55,754 nt of DNA, from NCBI GenBank assembly GCA_009841115.1, contig VXML01000053.1:1-55754 (forward strand). Direction: 5' to 3'. Origin of the DNA: Gemmatimonadota bacterium (GTDB taxonomy: Bacteria; Latescibacterota; UBA2968; UBA8231). Of the stretch, positions 7,686-16,738 are shown one piece after another. How positions within the stretch are numbered: the stretch's first letter is position 1; each line of letters begins with the position of its first letter. The notes beneath the pieces were generated by a model that saw only the letters and a program-made list of their open reading frames with translations, was not told where the DNA came from and made no database searches. The translations under genes were made by a program, and so were the position numbers.

Positions 7686-9146
7686 TCAGCCCCGCAGTCG
7701 GTTGGCGAGGGCTTGATGAGCTTGAGCGCCAACGGCGAGCAGGAAAGTGTCGAGTGGGAGGGTCCCCATTCCGGTGTCATCGGGCTGGCGGACCATAGCT
7801 TGTGGTGAGACGAGATAGCTATGTCCGCGGAAGTGCTCGTACCGTTCTATCAAGGCGAGGAGACCCGAACGAGAATGATGGATCGAAGTGCCGATCTCAA
7901 AGGCCAGCGGTTGGTGCGGATCCTCCAAAATTAGGTCCACCTCGCGGGTGCCGTCGCGCCAGTGGTGGAGCCGAAGGCCGGCGTGAACGCTCAAGGTGTG
8001 GAGCGACGCCGCGGCGAGATTTTCGATGAGAGTGCCCATCTCCCCGGGATCGTCGAGCGGGGCGAGGCCGCGTTGCAGGGCGGCGTTGCGAACCGCCCCA
8101 TCGACGAAGTACAGCTTGCGGCCCCGACGTTGAACACTAACCTCGTGCCCGGAGTAGTTCGACAGGGTGAAGACGAGAAAAGCCCGCTTTAGATACGAGA
8201 GATAGCGGTCGAAAGTCGGCTGGGACAGGCCGAGATCAGCCCCGATGTTCGACGGCGACAGGAGACCGGCGATCTGCCCAGCGAGCACGTACAGAACGCG
8301 CTCTAGCATCATCGGGTTATTCACCCCAAATGACTGGGGGATGTCCTTGTAAATGGCTCGCTCTACGGCGTCACTGCGAAGAACTTGTTGAGACGCTAGC
8401 AGCAGATTCGATTCGTCCGGCTGTTCGTCGCGGTACTGGCGGACGAGCAGTTCGGGGAAGCCGCCGATGAAAAGGAAGGCGCGACGCCACCGGCCGAGTG
8501 CCGCATCAGCAGGCTGACCGGGGGGCAAGTTGCGCAGAGTTTGGCCGAGTGCGTGTCCGACATCGATGTCGTGTTGCTGCTCTATAAGGTGAAGGAATTC
8601 GTCGAACAAGTAGGGCATCAGGTACTGTTCCTCCCAGCGCCCTACTCCGCTCTCGACCCGGCGCTCTCTCAGGGCGGCGGTAGCACTCGACGTTGCTGCA
8701 ATCCGCACCGGCCACCGTTCATCGTAGAAGGTCTTTAGCCATAGATCCCAGTCCGCTGCGTACACGAGTTCGTCGAGCATTAGGTAGGTAGGGCGGTCGG
8801 TGGTGGCAGCACTCGCGTCCAATACCGCACGCACGAGGGTGCCGAGCGGCATCTGCAGGAGGAGAGGGTGATCCATGCGCAACCACCAGACTCGCTGCGG
8901 CTCGACGCGCTTTAGAAGGTGGCGGACGGTCTGATAGAGCACGGTAGTCTTGCCCACCCGGCGCGGTCCGAGCACGAGTTGGTAGCGCGGCGGCTCGTCG
9001 CGCAAGAGTCGCTGCCACAGCAACTGAGCTAGCGGTCGTTCCGCTGGAGGGGCCAGTGATGGCGGTACGGCTCCTTGGCTATGCCACGGGTTTTGTTCGG
9101 TAAAGACGTGCTCGAAGTCGGAGAAGCGTGGGGTCCAGACAGCCAA
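7686..9146 (-). CDS. AAA-family ATPase with C-terminal DUF4143-like domain
   Basis: 486 residues from a TTG start at 9146 preceded by an AAAGAGA stretch. GPRRVGKT at 60-67 is the Walker A motif and YLMLDEL at 121-127 the Walker B motif. A winged-helix-like region (about 290-330, LGLSQPTFDRYLSYL) precedes a C-terminal domain with HHWRDGTREVDLILED and LAFEIGTS. This is the common bacterial AAA plus DUF4143 architecture, whose end resembles PD-(D/E)xK nucleases. The usual E-x-K is changed here (EIGTS), so nuclease activity is doubtful. Function in the family is not established. The promoter is covered by palindromes at 9178-9221, suggesting tight or autogenous control. Confidence 0.82.
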   Translation of the reverse strand: MAVWTPRFSDFEHVFTEQNPWHSQGAVPPSLAPPAERPLAQLLWQRLLRDEPPRYQLVLGPRRVGKTTVLYQTVRHLLKRVEPQRVWWLRMDHPLLLQMPLGTLVRAVLDASAATTDRPTYLMLDELVYAADWDLWLKTFYDERWPVRIAATSSATAALRERRVESGVGRWEEQYLMPYLFDEFLHLIEQQHDIDVGHALGQTLRNLPPGQPADAALGRWRRAFLFIGGFPELLVRQYRDEQPDESNLLLASQQVLRSDAVERAIYKDIPQSFGVNNPMMLERVLYVLAGQIAGLLSPSNIGADLGLSQPTFDRYLSYLKRAFLVFTLSNYSGHEVSVQRRGRKLYFVDGAVRNAALQRGLAPLDDPGEMGTLIENLAAASLHTLSVHAGLRLHHWRDGTREVDLILEDPHQPLAFEIGTSIHHSRSGLLALIERYEHFRGHSYLVSPQAMVRQPDDTGMGTLPLDTFLLAVGAQAHQALANRLRG

Positions 9147-9177
9147 ACTAAATCTCTTTCTGTAATTCTTATTTAGT

Positions 9178-9221
9178 AAATAACATACACAAAATGTATG
9201 TTATTTGTCAAATAACATACA
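9178..9221 (-). promoter_or_regulatory. Palindromic operator over the ATPase promoter
   Basis: The 12-mer AAATAACATACA occurs at 9178-9189 and 9210-9221, with its reverse complement TGTATGTTATTT at 9195-9206. Arms 1 and 2 pair around CAAAA; arms 2 and 3 form a near-perfect 27-bp palindrome with a 1-nt centre. On the minus strand TTGACA (9206-9211) and an 18-bp-spaced TATGTT make a promoter that the repeats cover. The start codon lies 32 bp further. A repressor dimer site is the simplest reading; alternative RNA hairpins are also possible. Confidence 0.65.
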
Positions 9222-9292
9222 CACAGCCTCTTCCACGAGGCTTGTTTGGCATCTCGTCAGCGACTAAAGTAAGATAGTCGTGCTGGTATAAG

Positions 9293-10399
9293 CTACTGCT
9301 CCGGCCCTAGGAGCCGCTCCATATTGCCGCCGAGGATCGCCGCCATTTCGGATTCGCCTATGAACGGGCAGTAGTGCCGCACGTAGTCGAGGCTCTGGCG
9401 GTAGGTCCAGTGCAGCAGGACGATGGGGATGTCCGTTCCCCACAAGATGCGATCGGCACCGATGCGTTCGACCATTTTCTCCAAGACGGGCCGCATCTGT
9501 GGCATGGGGTAGTCCCAGCGCGATTGCAGGAACACGGCGAAGAGGATCTGGATGTGGAAGCGCGGGTGGCCGATGGGTGCTGCTTCGTACACCTCGTCGG
9601 GCACGTGGAGCCGGTCTTCGTCGGCGAACATCCGCCAGGGGAAGCCGTGAGTCATGACTACGTCGACGTCGGGGAAGCGGTCCATCCAGGTGCGCAGCGC
9701 GCGCAACTCGTCGAGGTAGGCGGCGGGCGAGTTGACTGCGCCGAGGGTGAAGAACATGGGGATGCCCAGTTCGGCCACGGTCGCCCACAAAGGATCGAAG
9801 TCGGGCCCGGTCCACTCGGGGGAGAGGTCGTAGAGGGGTCGGTGAAAGGGCATGAACTGCAGGCCCGACAGGCCGTGGTCGCGGATCGCCCGTTGTAGCT
9901 TGGCGACGGCGTCGTCCGTCCGGCTGGGGAACCACCATTCGGGCACGTGGGCTAGGCCCTGGATCCGCTCTGGGTGGCGCTGGCAGCAGTCGGCGATATA
10001 CTCGTCGTTGAGGCCCATGTACGGGGTGCGGTGCAGGAGTGCCCGATCGATGCCGGCGTAGTTCATCTCCGCCACTAGGCTGTCGGCGGGGAAGGCAAAG
10101 TCCACCGTCCACGGCGGCAGGGCCTGCTTCACGTAGTCCTCGCCGTCCACCGTCCACTCGACGAGGCCGTGGTCTCCGGTGCGGAAGGCGGCGTCTCGCA
10201 GACCATCGAAGCGCCAGGGGCGATCGGGGTCGTACAGGCCCGTGGAGTCAGCCGGGGCGCGATCGGCGCGCCGCCAGCAGGGCTGCTGCCGGGCATGGGC
10301 CATGAATAGCTGTAGGTGTCGCCAGAACTCGGCGGGGTTGGCGAAGCCCCCGTTGCGGCCCGGCGGCGGGAAGCAATAGGCGTGTCCGTCGTAGATCAT
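9293..10399 (-). CDS. Amidohydrolase (amidohydrolase-2/ACMSD-like metal-dependent hydrolase)
   Basis: I start at ATG 10399 with AAGGACA upstream (368 residues); the open frame begins 29 codons earlier without support. The family signs are YDGHAY near the N-terminus, where the first metal His sits, a central TIM-barrel with MTHGFPWRMF (His on a later strand), and ILWGTDIPIVL near residue 325, where the conserved Asp lies. Members cleave C-C, C-N or C-O bonds, for example decarboxylating aromatic or lactone acids. The substrate here is unknown. There is no signal peptide, so it is cytoplasmic. It is divergent from the symporter at 10468, 68 bp away; the pair plausibly handles uptake and breakdown of one carboxylate. 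Confidence 0.82.
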   Translation of the reverse strand: MIYDGHAYCFPPPGRNGGFANPAEFWRHLQLFMAHARQQPCWRRADRAPADSTGLYDPDRPWRFDGLRDAAFRTGDHGLVEWTVDGEDYVKQALPPWTVDFAFPADSLVAEMNYAGIDRALLHRTPYMGLNDEYIADCCQRHPERIQGLAHVPEWWFPSRTDDAVAKLQRAIRDHGLSGLQFMPFHRPLYDLSPEWTGPDFDPLWATVAELGIPMFFTLGAVNSPAAYLDELRALRTWMDRFPDVDVVMTHGFPWRMFADEDRLHVPDEVYEAAPIGHPRFHIQILFAVFLQSRWDYPMPQMRPVLEKMVERIGADRILWGTDIPIVLLHWTYRQSLDYVRHYCPFIGESEMAAILGGNMERLLGPEQ

Positions 10400-10467
10400 G
10401 GTGTTGTCCTTGGTGTTGGAGAGAAAGATTACGAATTGGGCCGACCATTGAGAAAGGAAAATAGATA

Positions 10468-11763
10468 ATGAGCCAGCGTAGCGCACTTTCGCGGTTTATC
10501 GGCATTCCGTTGCACTGGCAGATCGCCATTGCCCTAGCCCTTGCCGCATTAGTAGGGTGGGTGGCCGACGAGCATACGACGCTGTTTGGCACGTCGCTGA
10601 TGGAAATTCTCGATTTCTTTGGCAGCTTGTTCCTCAACGCGCTGAAGATGATCGTGGTGCCGCTGATTCTGTCTTCGATCATTGTTGGCGTCCGCAACAT
10701 GGCGAGCCAGAACGCCTTTGGACGCATTGGAGGGAAGACAGTGGCCTTTTACGTGGCGACGGGATTGCTGTCGGTTTGCACTGGCCTCGTTTGCGTGAAT
10801 CTCATAGCGCCCGGCGAGACTGAATCGGCGCGGGCGCTGGGTGCTGCGCTGCCAGACCCGTCGCAAGTCATGGACAAGGTAGAGGGGCGCGGCATGCGCG
10901 ATCTGGTCGAGGTCCTCAAGCGCGCGATACCATCCAACATTTTCGCGGCGGCGCTAGAGGTTCAACTGCTGGCGCTGGTATTTGTCGGGGTTGTGTTTGG
11001 GTATTTCATGTCGCGGCTGAATGGGCCGGCGGGCGATATCTTACAGCAGTTCTGGGTTGGCCTGCACGACCTCATGATTCTGATCACGATGTGGATCATG
11101 CGGTTTGCTCCCATCGGCGCGTTTGCGCTGGTGGGCAAGACGCTGCTCGTCTCTGGCTTTGCCGCGCTCGAAGCATTGGGCCTGTTCTTCCTGACCGTAT
11201 TGCTGGCGCTAGCGCTGCATTTTGCCGTCTGGTTGCCGCTGCTGCTGCGCTTGGTCGCTGGGATCAGTCCATACGAGTACTACGCCAAGATCGCGCCGGC
11301 GCAATTAACTGCGTTTTCGACTGCGTCGTCTTCGGCGACCTTGCCGGTGACCATCAACAGCGCCGAACAGGCTGGGATCTCCAACCGCGTGACTAGCTTT
11401 GTCCTGCCGTTGGGGGCGACGGTGAACATGGACGGCACGGCACTGTACGAATGCGTGGTGGTGGTGTTCATCGCCCAAGTGTACGCGTTCGCGTCTGGCA
11501 TAGATTTTGGCATTGCAGAGCAGATGATCGTCGTATTGCTCGCCTTGCTCACGTCGATTGGCGTGGCGGGTATTCCTGCGGCCAGCTTGGTGGCTATCGC
11601 ACTGATCCTGCCCGCAGTCGGCCTGCCGGTGGAAGCCATTGCTATCGTCTTGGCCGTCGAGCGCCTGCTCGATATGTGCCGCACGGCCGTCAACGTGACT
11701 AGCGATTTGGTGGTCACGGCACTGGTGGCGCGCACGGAAGGCGAAGAGTTGCTCCAGGATTGA
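10468..11763 (+). CDS. Dicarboxylate/amino acid:cation symporter (DAACS/SDF family)
   Basis: 431 residues from ATG 10468 with AAAGGA upstream. It is hydrophobic throughout, as expected for the eight-helix GltPh/GltP fold with two re-entrant hairpins. Diagnostic motifs are [10 protein letters not shown] near 288-297 (hairpin 1 serine-rich tip), [14 protein letters not shown] near 312-325 (the NMDGT substrate and sodium motif in helix 7), and IPAASLV in hairpin 2, with a helix 8 Asp in [13 protein letters not shown]. These support transport of aspartate, glutamate or C4-dicarboxylates with sodium or protons. It sits next to an amidohydrolase, a PrpD-like enzyme and a D-2-hydroxyacid dehydrogenase, consistent with organic-acid use. 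Confidence 0.93.
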   Translation: MSQRSALSRFIGIPLHWQIAIALALAALVGWVADEHTTLFGTSLMEILDFFGSLFLNALKMIVVPLILSSIIVGVRNMASQNAFGRIGGKTVAFYVATGLLSVCTGLVCVNLIAPGETESARALGAALPDPSQVMDKVEGRGMRDLVEVLKRAIPSNIFAAALEVQLLALVFVGVVFGYFMSRLNGPAGDILQQFWVGLHDLMILITMWIMRFAPIGAFALVGKTLLVSGFAALEALGLFFLTVLLALALHFAVWLPLLLRLVAGISPYEYYAKIAPAQLTAFSTASSSATLPVTINSAEQAGISNRVTSFVLPLGATVNMDGTALYECVVVVFIAQVYAFASGIDFGIAEQMIVVLLALLTSIGVAGIPAASLVAIALILPAVGLPVEAIAIVLAVERLLDMCRTAVNVTSDLVVTALVARTEGEELLQD

Positions 11764-11767
11764 TGGG

Positions 11768-13282
11768 CTATAAGATGCCCACGCGGGAGCTGCTGGCGTC
11801 TTCCAACATACCCTCGGCTGCGACGAGATTGAGCTGGCCCACTTCCTCGGGTGTTAGGTCCGGCAACCGGTTCACTAACCCTAGAAAGCGCTCGTTCTCG
11901 GCTGGTGTTACAAGTCCCTCGGTCAATACGGCTAGCTTGTCGATGTAGTCTGGCCGGGCAAAGGGGCGGTCGCCGAGGTAGTGGGCGTTGGGGTTGTCGA
12001 GGCGTTCGGCGATCTGGGTGCCGTCGGCGAGGCGGACGACGACTTGGGCACCGAACTTCTTGTGGTCGGGATCGGGATGGTGATAGGCTTGGGTCCACTC
12101 GGCGACTTCTTCGGTGCGGATCTTGTGCCACAGCGCGACGGTTGAGGGACGGTGGGCGCGCTCCGAAGTATAGGAATTTACGTGATGCCAAGCGCCGTCC
12201 TCCCAGGCGACGGCGAGGATGTACATGGCACTGTGGTCGAGGGTCTCGCGCGAGGCGTCTGGATCCATTTTCTGTGGGTCGTTGGCCCCGGTGCCGATCA
12301 CGTAGTGCGTGTGGTGGCTGGTGCGGATTACTACGTCTTTCACTTGGTCAAGGTCTATATTGCGGGCGTGGAGCCGGAAGCCGAGGTCGATCAGGGCTTG
12401 GGCTTGGTATTCGGCGGAGTGTTCCTTGGTGTAGGAACGGAGGATGGCGCGCATGTTTTCGCCGGGATCGGGCAGAGGGACGCGATATTCGGCGTCCGGC
12501 CCGGATAGCATCCAAGCGATGACGGCGTCGCGGCCCTCGTAGATGGGCGATGGTGCCCGTTCGCCGAGGCGCACCCGGCCCACGGCCTCGATGGCGATCT
12601 TGTTGGCCTGGGCTGGGGCGTAGGCCTTCCACGAAGTGATGTCCCCTTTGCGCGACTGGCGGGTGGCGCAGGCTAGGTGCAGGCTCTGGTTGATGGCTTG
12701 GTAGATTTGCTCGGCTGGCATCTGGAGCATGGTCCCGAGGCCGGCGGCCACGGCTGGGGCGAGGTGGGCGACGTGGTCGATCTTGTGCTCGTGTAGGCAG
12801 ATGCCCGTTACCAGCGCCATCTGTACCTCGTAGGCCGTGAGTATGCCCAAGGTCAGCGCATGGCCGTTGGCTCCCGTTTGCTGGGCGGCTGCGAGCAGGC
12901 CGGGGATGTTGTCGCCGGGATGCGAGTAGTCGGCCGCGAGGTAAGTGTCGTGCATGTCGAGTTCGCGCACGGCTACGCCGTTGGCGAGGGCAGCCCATTC
13001 GCAGTGGAAGCTGCGGTCGTTGGCCACGCCGAAGAGGCGGGCACCGCTGTTGTGGGGATGGGGATAGCCGAGGGCGAGGAGGCGGGCGTTGCGCACTGGC
13101 GACCGGTTGACCGCGGCTAGGGCGACTGCGGCGTTGTCGATGACGCGATTGCCGATCATCTCGATGACGTCCGCGTCGGTTGCTTGGTTGTGGGCGGCGA
13201 GTTGGGCTAACTTCCAAGCCAATTGCTCCTCGCGCGGGAGGACCGTACCGTCTGGGTGGGTCTTGACGAGGTGGTTTTGCAT
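11768..13282 (-). CDS. MmgE/PrpD family protein (2-methylcitrate dehydratase-like)
   Basis: 504 residues from ATG 13282; the length fits the family. The all-helical first domain contains [23 protein letters not shown] and the family-typical [20 protein letters not shown] near 125-145, and the second domain carries the C-terminal alpha/beta part. PrpD dehydrates 2-methylcitrate in propionate breakdown, but many paralogues act on other tricarboxylates or have unknown substrates. No prpB or prpC lies beside it, so a propionate role is not supported. It converges on the symporter 4 bp away and is divergent from the dehydrogenase at 13371. Cytoplasmic. Confidence 0.88.
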   Translation of the reverse strand: MQNHLVKTHPDGTVLPREEQLAWKLAQLAAHNQATDADVIEMIGNRVIDNAAVALAAVNRSPVRNARLLALGYPHPHNSGARLFGVANDRSFHCEWAALANGVAVRELDMHDTYLAADYSHPGDNIPGLLAAAQQTGANGHALTLGILTAYEVQMALVTGICLHEHKIDHVAHLAPAVAAGLGTMLQMPAEQIYQAINQSLHLACATRQSRKGDITSWKAYAPAQANKIAIEAVGRVRLGERAPSPIYEGRDAVIAWMLSGPDAEYRVPLPDPGENMRAILRSYTKEHSAEYQAQALIDLGFRLHARNIDLDQVKDVVIRTSHHTHYVIGTGANDPQKMDPDASRETLDHSAMYILAVAWEDGAWHHVNSYTSERAHRPSTVALWHKIRTEEVAEWTQAYHHPDPDHKKFGAQVVVRLADGTQIAERLDNPNAHYLGDRPFARPDYIDKLAVLTEGLVTPAENERFLGLVNRLPDLTPEEVGQLNLVAAEGMLEDASSSRVGIL

Positions 13283-13370
13283 GATCTGCTTTCGTGGTTG
13301 GTGAGATTGGGAAAATCAAATAATAGGGCCTACTGCCGAGGACGGACAATCGCAAGGGAAGGAGAGTAAT

Positions 13371-14315
13371 ATGAAAGTCTTAATGCAGATGGATTTAGCT
13401 GAGGAGTTGATAGAGGAGATTCGGCAGGTGGCCGAGGAAGTGGAAGTAGTGTGCGTAGATTCGGATGCGGCGGTCTTGGAAGTCATGCCGGAGATCGAGG
13501 TCGTCTGTGGGCACGTTAGCCGGGAGATGTTCGCGCGGCGGCAAAAGCTCAAGTGGATGCAGAGTTGGGGGGCGGGGGTAGATGGAGTGCTGCACCCCGA
13601 ACTGGTCGAGAGCGATGTGGTGCTGTGCAGCGCCAAGGGATGGGTGGGAGTGCATCTGGCCGAACATGCGATGGCGTTGTTGCTCGGGCTGACGCGGGGG
13701 ATTCACACGGCGGTGCGCTATCCGGACTGGGATCGGCGCTGGGCGATTCGCGCTGCGTCGTGGGAACTAATTGAGCAGACGATGGGCATTGTGGGATTGG
13801 GGGGGACTGGGAGGGAGTTGGCAAAGCGGGCGAGCGCGTTTGGAATGCGGGTTATCGCGGTGGATCCAGAAGAGGTCGAAGTGCCAGAAGCAGTGGAAGC
13901 CTGTTGGGGGATGGATCAGTTCCACGCGCTGTTGGAACAATCCGACGTGGTCGCGGTTTGCGCGCCGCTGACTGCGGAGACTGAGGGGTTGTTCGACCAA
14001 GCGGCGTTTGCGCGGATGCGGAGCCATGCGCTGTTGATCAATGTCACGCGGGGGCGAATCGTCGATGAGCAGGCCTTGCTGACGGCGCTTGCCGACGGGC
14101 AGATCGGCGGGGCGGGATTGGACGTGGTGCCGCAGGAGCCTCTGCCGGCAGATCACCCGCTGTGGCGGATGGATAACGTGGTGATAACGCCGCACACGGC
14201 TGGGGGATCGCCCAACCGCGACCGTCGATGCGTGGCGTTGTTTTGCGATAATTTGCGGCGCTATTTGGCGGGGGAGGCGTTGGTGAGTGTGATAGATAAG
14301 CGCAAGGGGTATTGA
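13371..14315 (+). CDS. D-2-hydroxyacid dehydrogenase (NAD-dependent)
   Basis: 314 residues from ATG 13371 with a strong GGAAGGAG. It has the split substrate domain and Rossmann domain of the D-isomer-specific family. The nucleotide loop is GLGGTG at 142-147, then VDPEEVE where an Asp selects NAD. Catalytic residues appear as Arg in NVTRGRIVDE, the Glu after it, and His in VITPHTAGG. These reduce 2-ketoacids or oxidise D-2-hydroxyacids. The protein is closest in style to glyoxylate/phosphoglycerate-like members; the substrate is not determinable. It is divergent from the PrpD-like gene with 88 bp between. Confidence 0.9.
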   Translation: MKVLMQMDLAEELIEEIRQVAEEVEVVCVDSDAAVLEVMPEIEVVCGHVSREMFARRQKLKWMQSWGAGVDGVLHPELVESDVVLCSAKGWVGVHLAEHAMALLLGLTRGIHTAVRYPDWDRRWAIRAASWELIEQTMGIVGLGGTGRELAKRASAFGMRVIAVDPEEVEVPEAVEACWGMDQFHALLEQSDVVAVCAPLTAETEGLFDQAAFARMRSHALLINVTRGRIVDEQALLTALADGQIGGAGLDVVPQEPLPADHPLWRMDNVVITPHTAGGSPNRDRRCVALFCDNLRRYLAGEALVSVIDKRKGY

Positions 14316-14317
14316 GG

Positions 14318-15028
14318 CTAGGACAGCGCCGTTTCCAAGCGATGCTTTCGCTTCCTCCAGTCGGGGAGAAACTGCTCAAGCAGGTTATAAAAGTCCGGTC
14401 CGTGATTGAGATGGAATAAGTGGCATAGCTCGTGGATAACGACGTATTCAATACATTCTCTGGGTGCTTTTATAAGCTCCAGATTCAATGTTATGCCGCG
14501 TTTAACGCTGAAACTGCCCCAGAGCGTTTTCATCTTGCGGATTTTAAGTGCAGGCTTTTCTACTCCCTTTTCTTGAAAGAGCTGCCAACATTCTGCAAAT
14601 ACTTGGGCAAAGTAATCCTCCGCCTTGCTCCAGTACCATGCTTCAAGCAGCATCTCGATGTGCTCCGGCTTGTCGTCAACCGCTTGTATGTGGAAGAAGC
14701 CGCGCTTTAACAAAACTTCGTCTGTGTCAGACGGGCTTATCTGCAGCCGATACTGTTTGCCGAGGTAAAGATGGCTTTCGCCGCCGACAAACTGACGCTT
14801 GGGGGTGCGCGGTGCAAACTCCGCGAAATAGCGGATTTGGCGTCTTATCCAGCTTGCGCGCTTGTAAATGAAATCTTCGATTAAGGTTTCATCTTCTCCC
14901 AGTGGGGCTTTTACAACTACCGAGCAGTCGGGGTAAACGGCGATTTCAAGAGTCTTTCTTTTTGAGTAACTCAGGTGAAAGGGAATGGACTCGCCGGCGT
15001 AGGCGAGGGTGCGATTTGTTTCCGGCAT
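14318..15028 (-). CDS. YgjP/WLM-type zinc metallopeptidase (DUF45)
   Basis: I start at ATG 15028, which has CGGAGA nine bases upstream (236 residues). The frame opens at a TTG at 15097, but that codon lies inside the promoter palindrome. The C-terminal half carries VVIHELCHLFHLNHGPDF, the HExxH zinc motif followed by a downstream His in the spacing of SprT/WLM-type peptidases. The N-terminal half with KRKTLEIAVYPDCSVVVKAP is typical of the DUF45 family. Such genes often travel with restriction or repair loci, but none is adjacent. Base composition is more AT-rich than its neighbours, so acquisition by transfer is plausible. The substrate is unknown. Confidence 0.85.
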   Translation of the reverse strand: MPETNRTLAYAGESIPFHLSYSKRKTLEIAVYPDCSVVVKAPLGEDETLIEDFIYKRASWIRRQIRYFAEFAPRTPKRQFVGGESHLYLGKQYRLQISPSDTDEVLLKRGFFHIQAVDDKPEHIEMLLEAWYWSKAEDYFAQVFAECWQLFQEKGVEKPALKIRKMKTLWGSFSVKRGITLNLELIKAPRECIEYVVIHELCHLFHLNHGPDFYNLLEQFLPDWRKRKHRLETALS

Positions 15029-15086
15029 TAAGAGTGTCTCCGGAATTTGGCGATCTTCATGGTTTGGTTGATCATTTCTCTGAGTA

Positions 15087-15117
15087 ATTTTACTCAATGT
15101 ATTGAGTAAAATGTCAA
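15087..15117 (-). promoter_or_regulatory. Promoter with 26-bp palindromic operator
   Basis: ATTTTACTCAAT (15087-15098), GT, and ATTGAGTAAAAT (15101-15112) form a perfect palindrome. On the minus strand TTGACA is at 15112-15117 and TAAAAT at 15087-15092 with a 19-bp spacer, so the palindrome fills the promoter from the edge of the -35 to the -10. It lies 58 bp upstream of the metallopeptidase ATG. A dimeric repressor or controller binding here would block transcription; no regulator gene is adjacent. Confidence 0.65.
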
Positions 15118-15265
15118 GTCCTTTGTTGAGAATCTGTCCGCAGATGGAGTTATTTTTGTTACTGAACAGGTACTAGCCCGGCCCGCATCGGCAACCCGCC
15201 CCGGTTGTCGCCGTAGGGCCTATTGAGCTTATTAACAGGCTTCAACTCAAACTAGGAGATACCTT

Positions 15266-15724
15266 ATGAAAAGCTGTATCCGCGCCGCGCTCGCGTGTGC
15301 GCTCGCCGTTTCGCCAGTCTTTGCCCAAGAGGCCGTGCCGCTCAAGACTCTGCCCTTCAGCCCGGCCCGTCAAGCCGGCGACCTCCTCTTCATCAGCGGC
15401 CAGATTGCCCGCACGGCCGACGGTGCCGATGTCAAGGAGTCGGTCGCGGCTGAGACCCATCAGACCATGAAAAACATCGGGCGGATACTTGAAGAGCACG
15501 GGTATGCGTACGACGATCTCGTCAGCGTCACTGTCTGGCTCTCGGACATTGAAGATTATCACGAGATGAATAAGGCGTACGCCTCGTACTTTAAAGAGCA
15601 ATTTCCGGCGCGGGCCTGCACTGGTGGGGCGCAGATCGTCTTTGACTTTCGGGTTGAGATCGCCGCTATCGCCTATAAGGACACGGATGACGATGGCGAA
15701 CATCACAATGGCGACGAGGAATAG
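15266..15724 (+). CDS. Exported RidA/YjgF family protein
   Basis: 152 residues from ATG 15266 with AGGAG eight bases upstream. Residues 1-20 form a signal peptide (CALAVSPVFAQ), which is unusual because classical RidA is cytosolic. The fold signatures are LLFISGQIA (41-49), VTVWLSDIEDYHEMN and FPARACTGG with R116, the Arg that binds imine or enamine intermediates, then VEIAAIA with E131. RidA hydrolyses 2-aminoacrylate and similar imines; exported relatives may act on other amines or ketones. The C-terminal DTDDDGEHHNGDEE tail is acidic and may be disordered. It shares an operon with the asparaginase-like gene 3 bp downstream. Confidence 0.88.
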   Translation: MKSCIRAALACALAVSPVFAQEAVPLKTLPFSPARQAGDLLFISGQIARTADGADVKESVAAETHQTMKNIGRILEEHGYAYDDLVSVTVWLSDIEDYHEMNKAYASYFKEQFPARACTGGAQIVFDFRVEIAAIAYKDTDDDGEHHNGDEE

Positions 15725-15727
15725 GCC

Positions 15728-16726
15728 ATGCCACTGAGTCGCCGCCGCTTCATGCGCGAGACCGCGCTAGCCGCCGGTGGTCTCGCCCTCGCCGGGACGG
15801 CGCGCGCAGAAAAGGACATCCCCATGAGTACGGACCGCCCCCTCTTCGTCTCCACTTGGGCCTTTGGCAAAGTCGCCAACGAACAATCGCTGCGGATCGC
15901 CGAACAGGGTGGCTCGGTCCTCGACGCCGTCGAGCGCGGCATCCACGTCGCCGAGGCCGACGTCTCTAACGCATCAGTAGGATTGGGGGGCATACCCAAT
16001 GCCCAAGGCGTGGTGCAACTCGACGCCTGCATTATGGACGGCGAGGGGCAACGCGCTGGCAGCGTCGCCGCCATCGAGGGGATCCTGCATCCGATCTCGG
16101 TGGCGCGCCGGGTGATGGACGAGACCAAGCACGTCATGCTCGTTGGCGAAGGCGCGCGGCAGTTTGCGCTGGAGCAGGGTTTTGCAAGCGTCGATTTGCT
16201 CACGGAAGAGAGGCGCAAGGCGTGGGAGGAATGGCGGGAAAAGCAGGGTGTGGCTGACAATCACGATACTATTGCTCTGCTGGGACTCGACGGTGAGGGG
16301 CGGATTGCTGGCGGCTGCTCGACTAGTGGCTGGGGTTACAAGCTGCCGGGCCGCGTTGGGGACTCGCCGATTATTGGCAGCGGGCTGTACGTCGATGGGG
16401 GCGTGGGCGCGGCTGGCGCTACTGGTCTAGGCGAGAATGTCATGCGCTACTGCGCCACTTTCCTCGTCGTCGAGTACATTCGTCAGGGGCTGCACCCGGA
16501 GGAAGCCTGCGTCGAGACCATTCGCCGCATTGTCGCGCTCGATCCGCGTCCGGTCGAGGAGTTGCACCTCAATTTCGTCGCGCTCGACAAGCAGGGGCGC
16601 TTTGGTGCAGCGGGCACCAACGAGGGATTCCAATACGCCGTTACCTATCCCGGGTACAGCGAAGTGCTTACGGGCGTTGGAGTGGGTACGGGTGAGATTG
16701 GACCCGAAGGGGGCAACCGGCGCTGA
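15728..16726 (+). CDS. Tat-exported Ntn-hydrolase asparaginase/glycosylasparaginase
   Basis: 332 residues from ATG 15728; its ribosome site GAGGAA overlaps the end of the RidA-like gene. Residues 4-9 SRRRFM followed by a short hydrophobic run are a twin-arginine signal. The autocleavage site is D180-T181 (NHDTIALLGLD), placing Thr181 as the new N-terminal nucleophile, followed by STSGWGYKLPGRVGDSPIIG, the glycosylasparaginase substrate region, and GVGAAGATGLGE. These enzymes remove Asn from N-glycosyl linkages or cleave isoaspartyl peptides. Folding before export fits an autoprocessing enzyme. With the RidA-like protein it may form a small periplasmic amide/amine pathway. Confidence 0.9.
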   Translation: MPLSRRRFMRETALAAGGLALAGTARAEKDIPMSTDRPLFVSTWAFGKVANEQSLRIAEQGGSVLDAVERGIHVAEADVSNASVGLGGIPNAQGVVQLDACIMDGEGQRAGSVAAIEGILHPISVARRVMDETKHVMLVGEGARQFALEQGFASVDLLTEERRKAWEEWREKQGVADNHDTIALLGLDGEGRIAGGCSTSGWGYKLPGRVGDSPIIGSGLYVDGGVGAAGATGLGENVMRYCATFLVVEYIRQGLHPEEACVETIRRIVALDPRPVEELHLNFVALDKQGRFGAAGTNEGFQYAVTYPGYSEVLTGVGVGTGEIGPEGGNRR

Positions 16727-16738
16727 GCGGCTCTGGGA

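Noticed and set aside
12348..13355. Antisense or alternate frame of 335 codons over the PrpD-like gene
   Set aside because: Arg/Pro-rich translation typical of a shadow frame, with no family signs.
15029..15097. TTG start at 15097 for the metallopeptidase
   Set aside because: The codon lies inside the promoter palindrome, while ATG 15028 has a good ribosome site.
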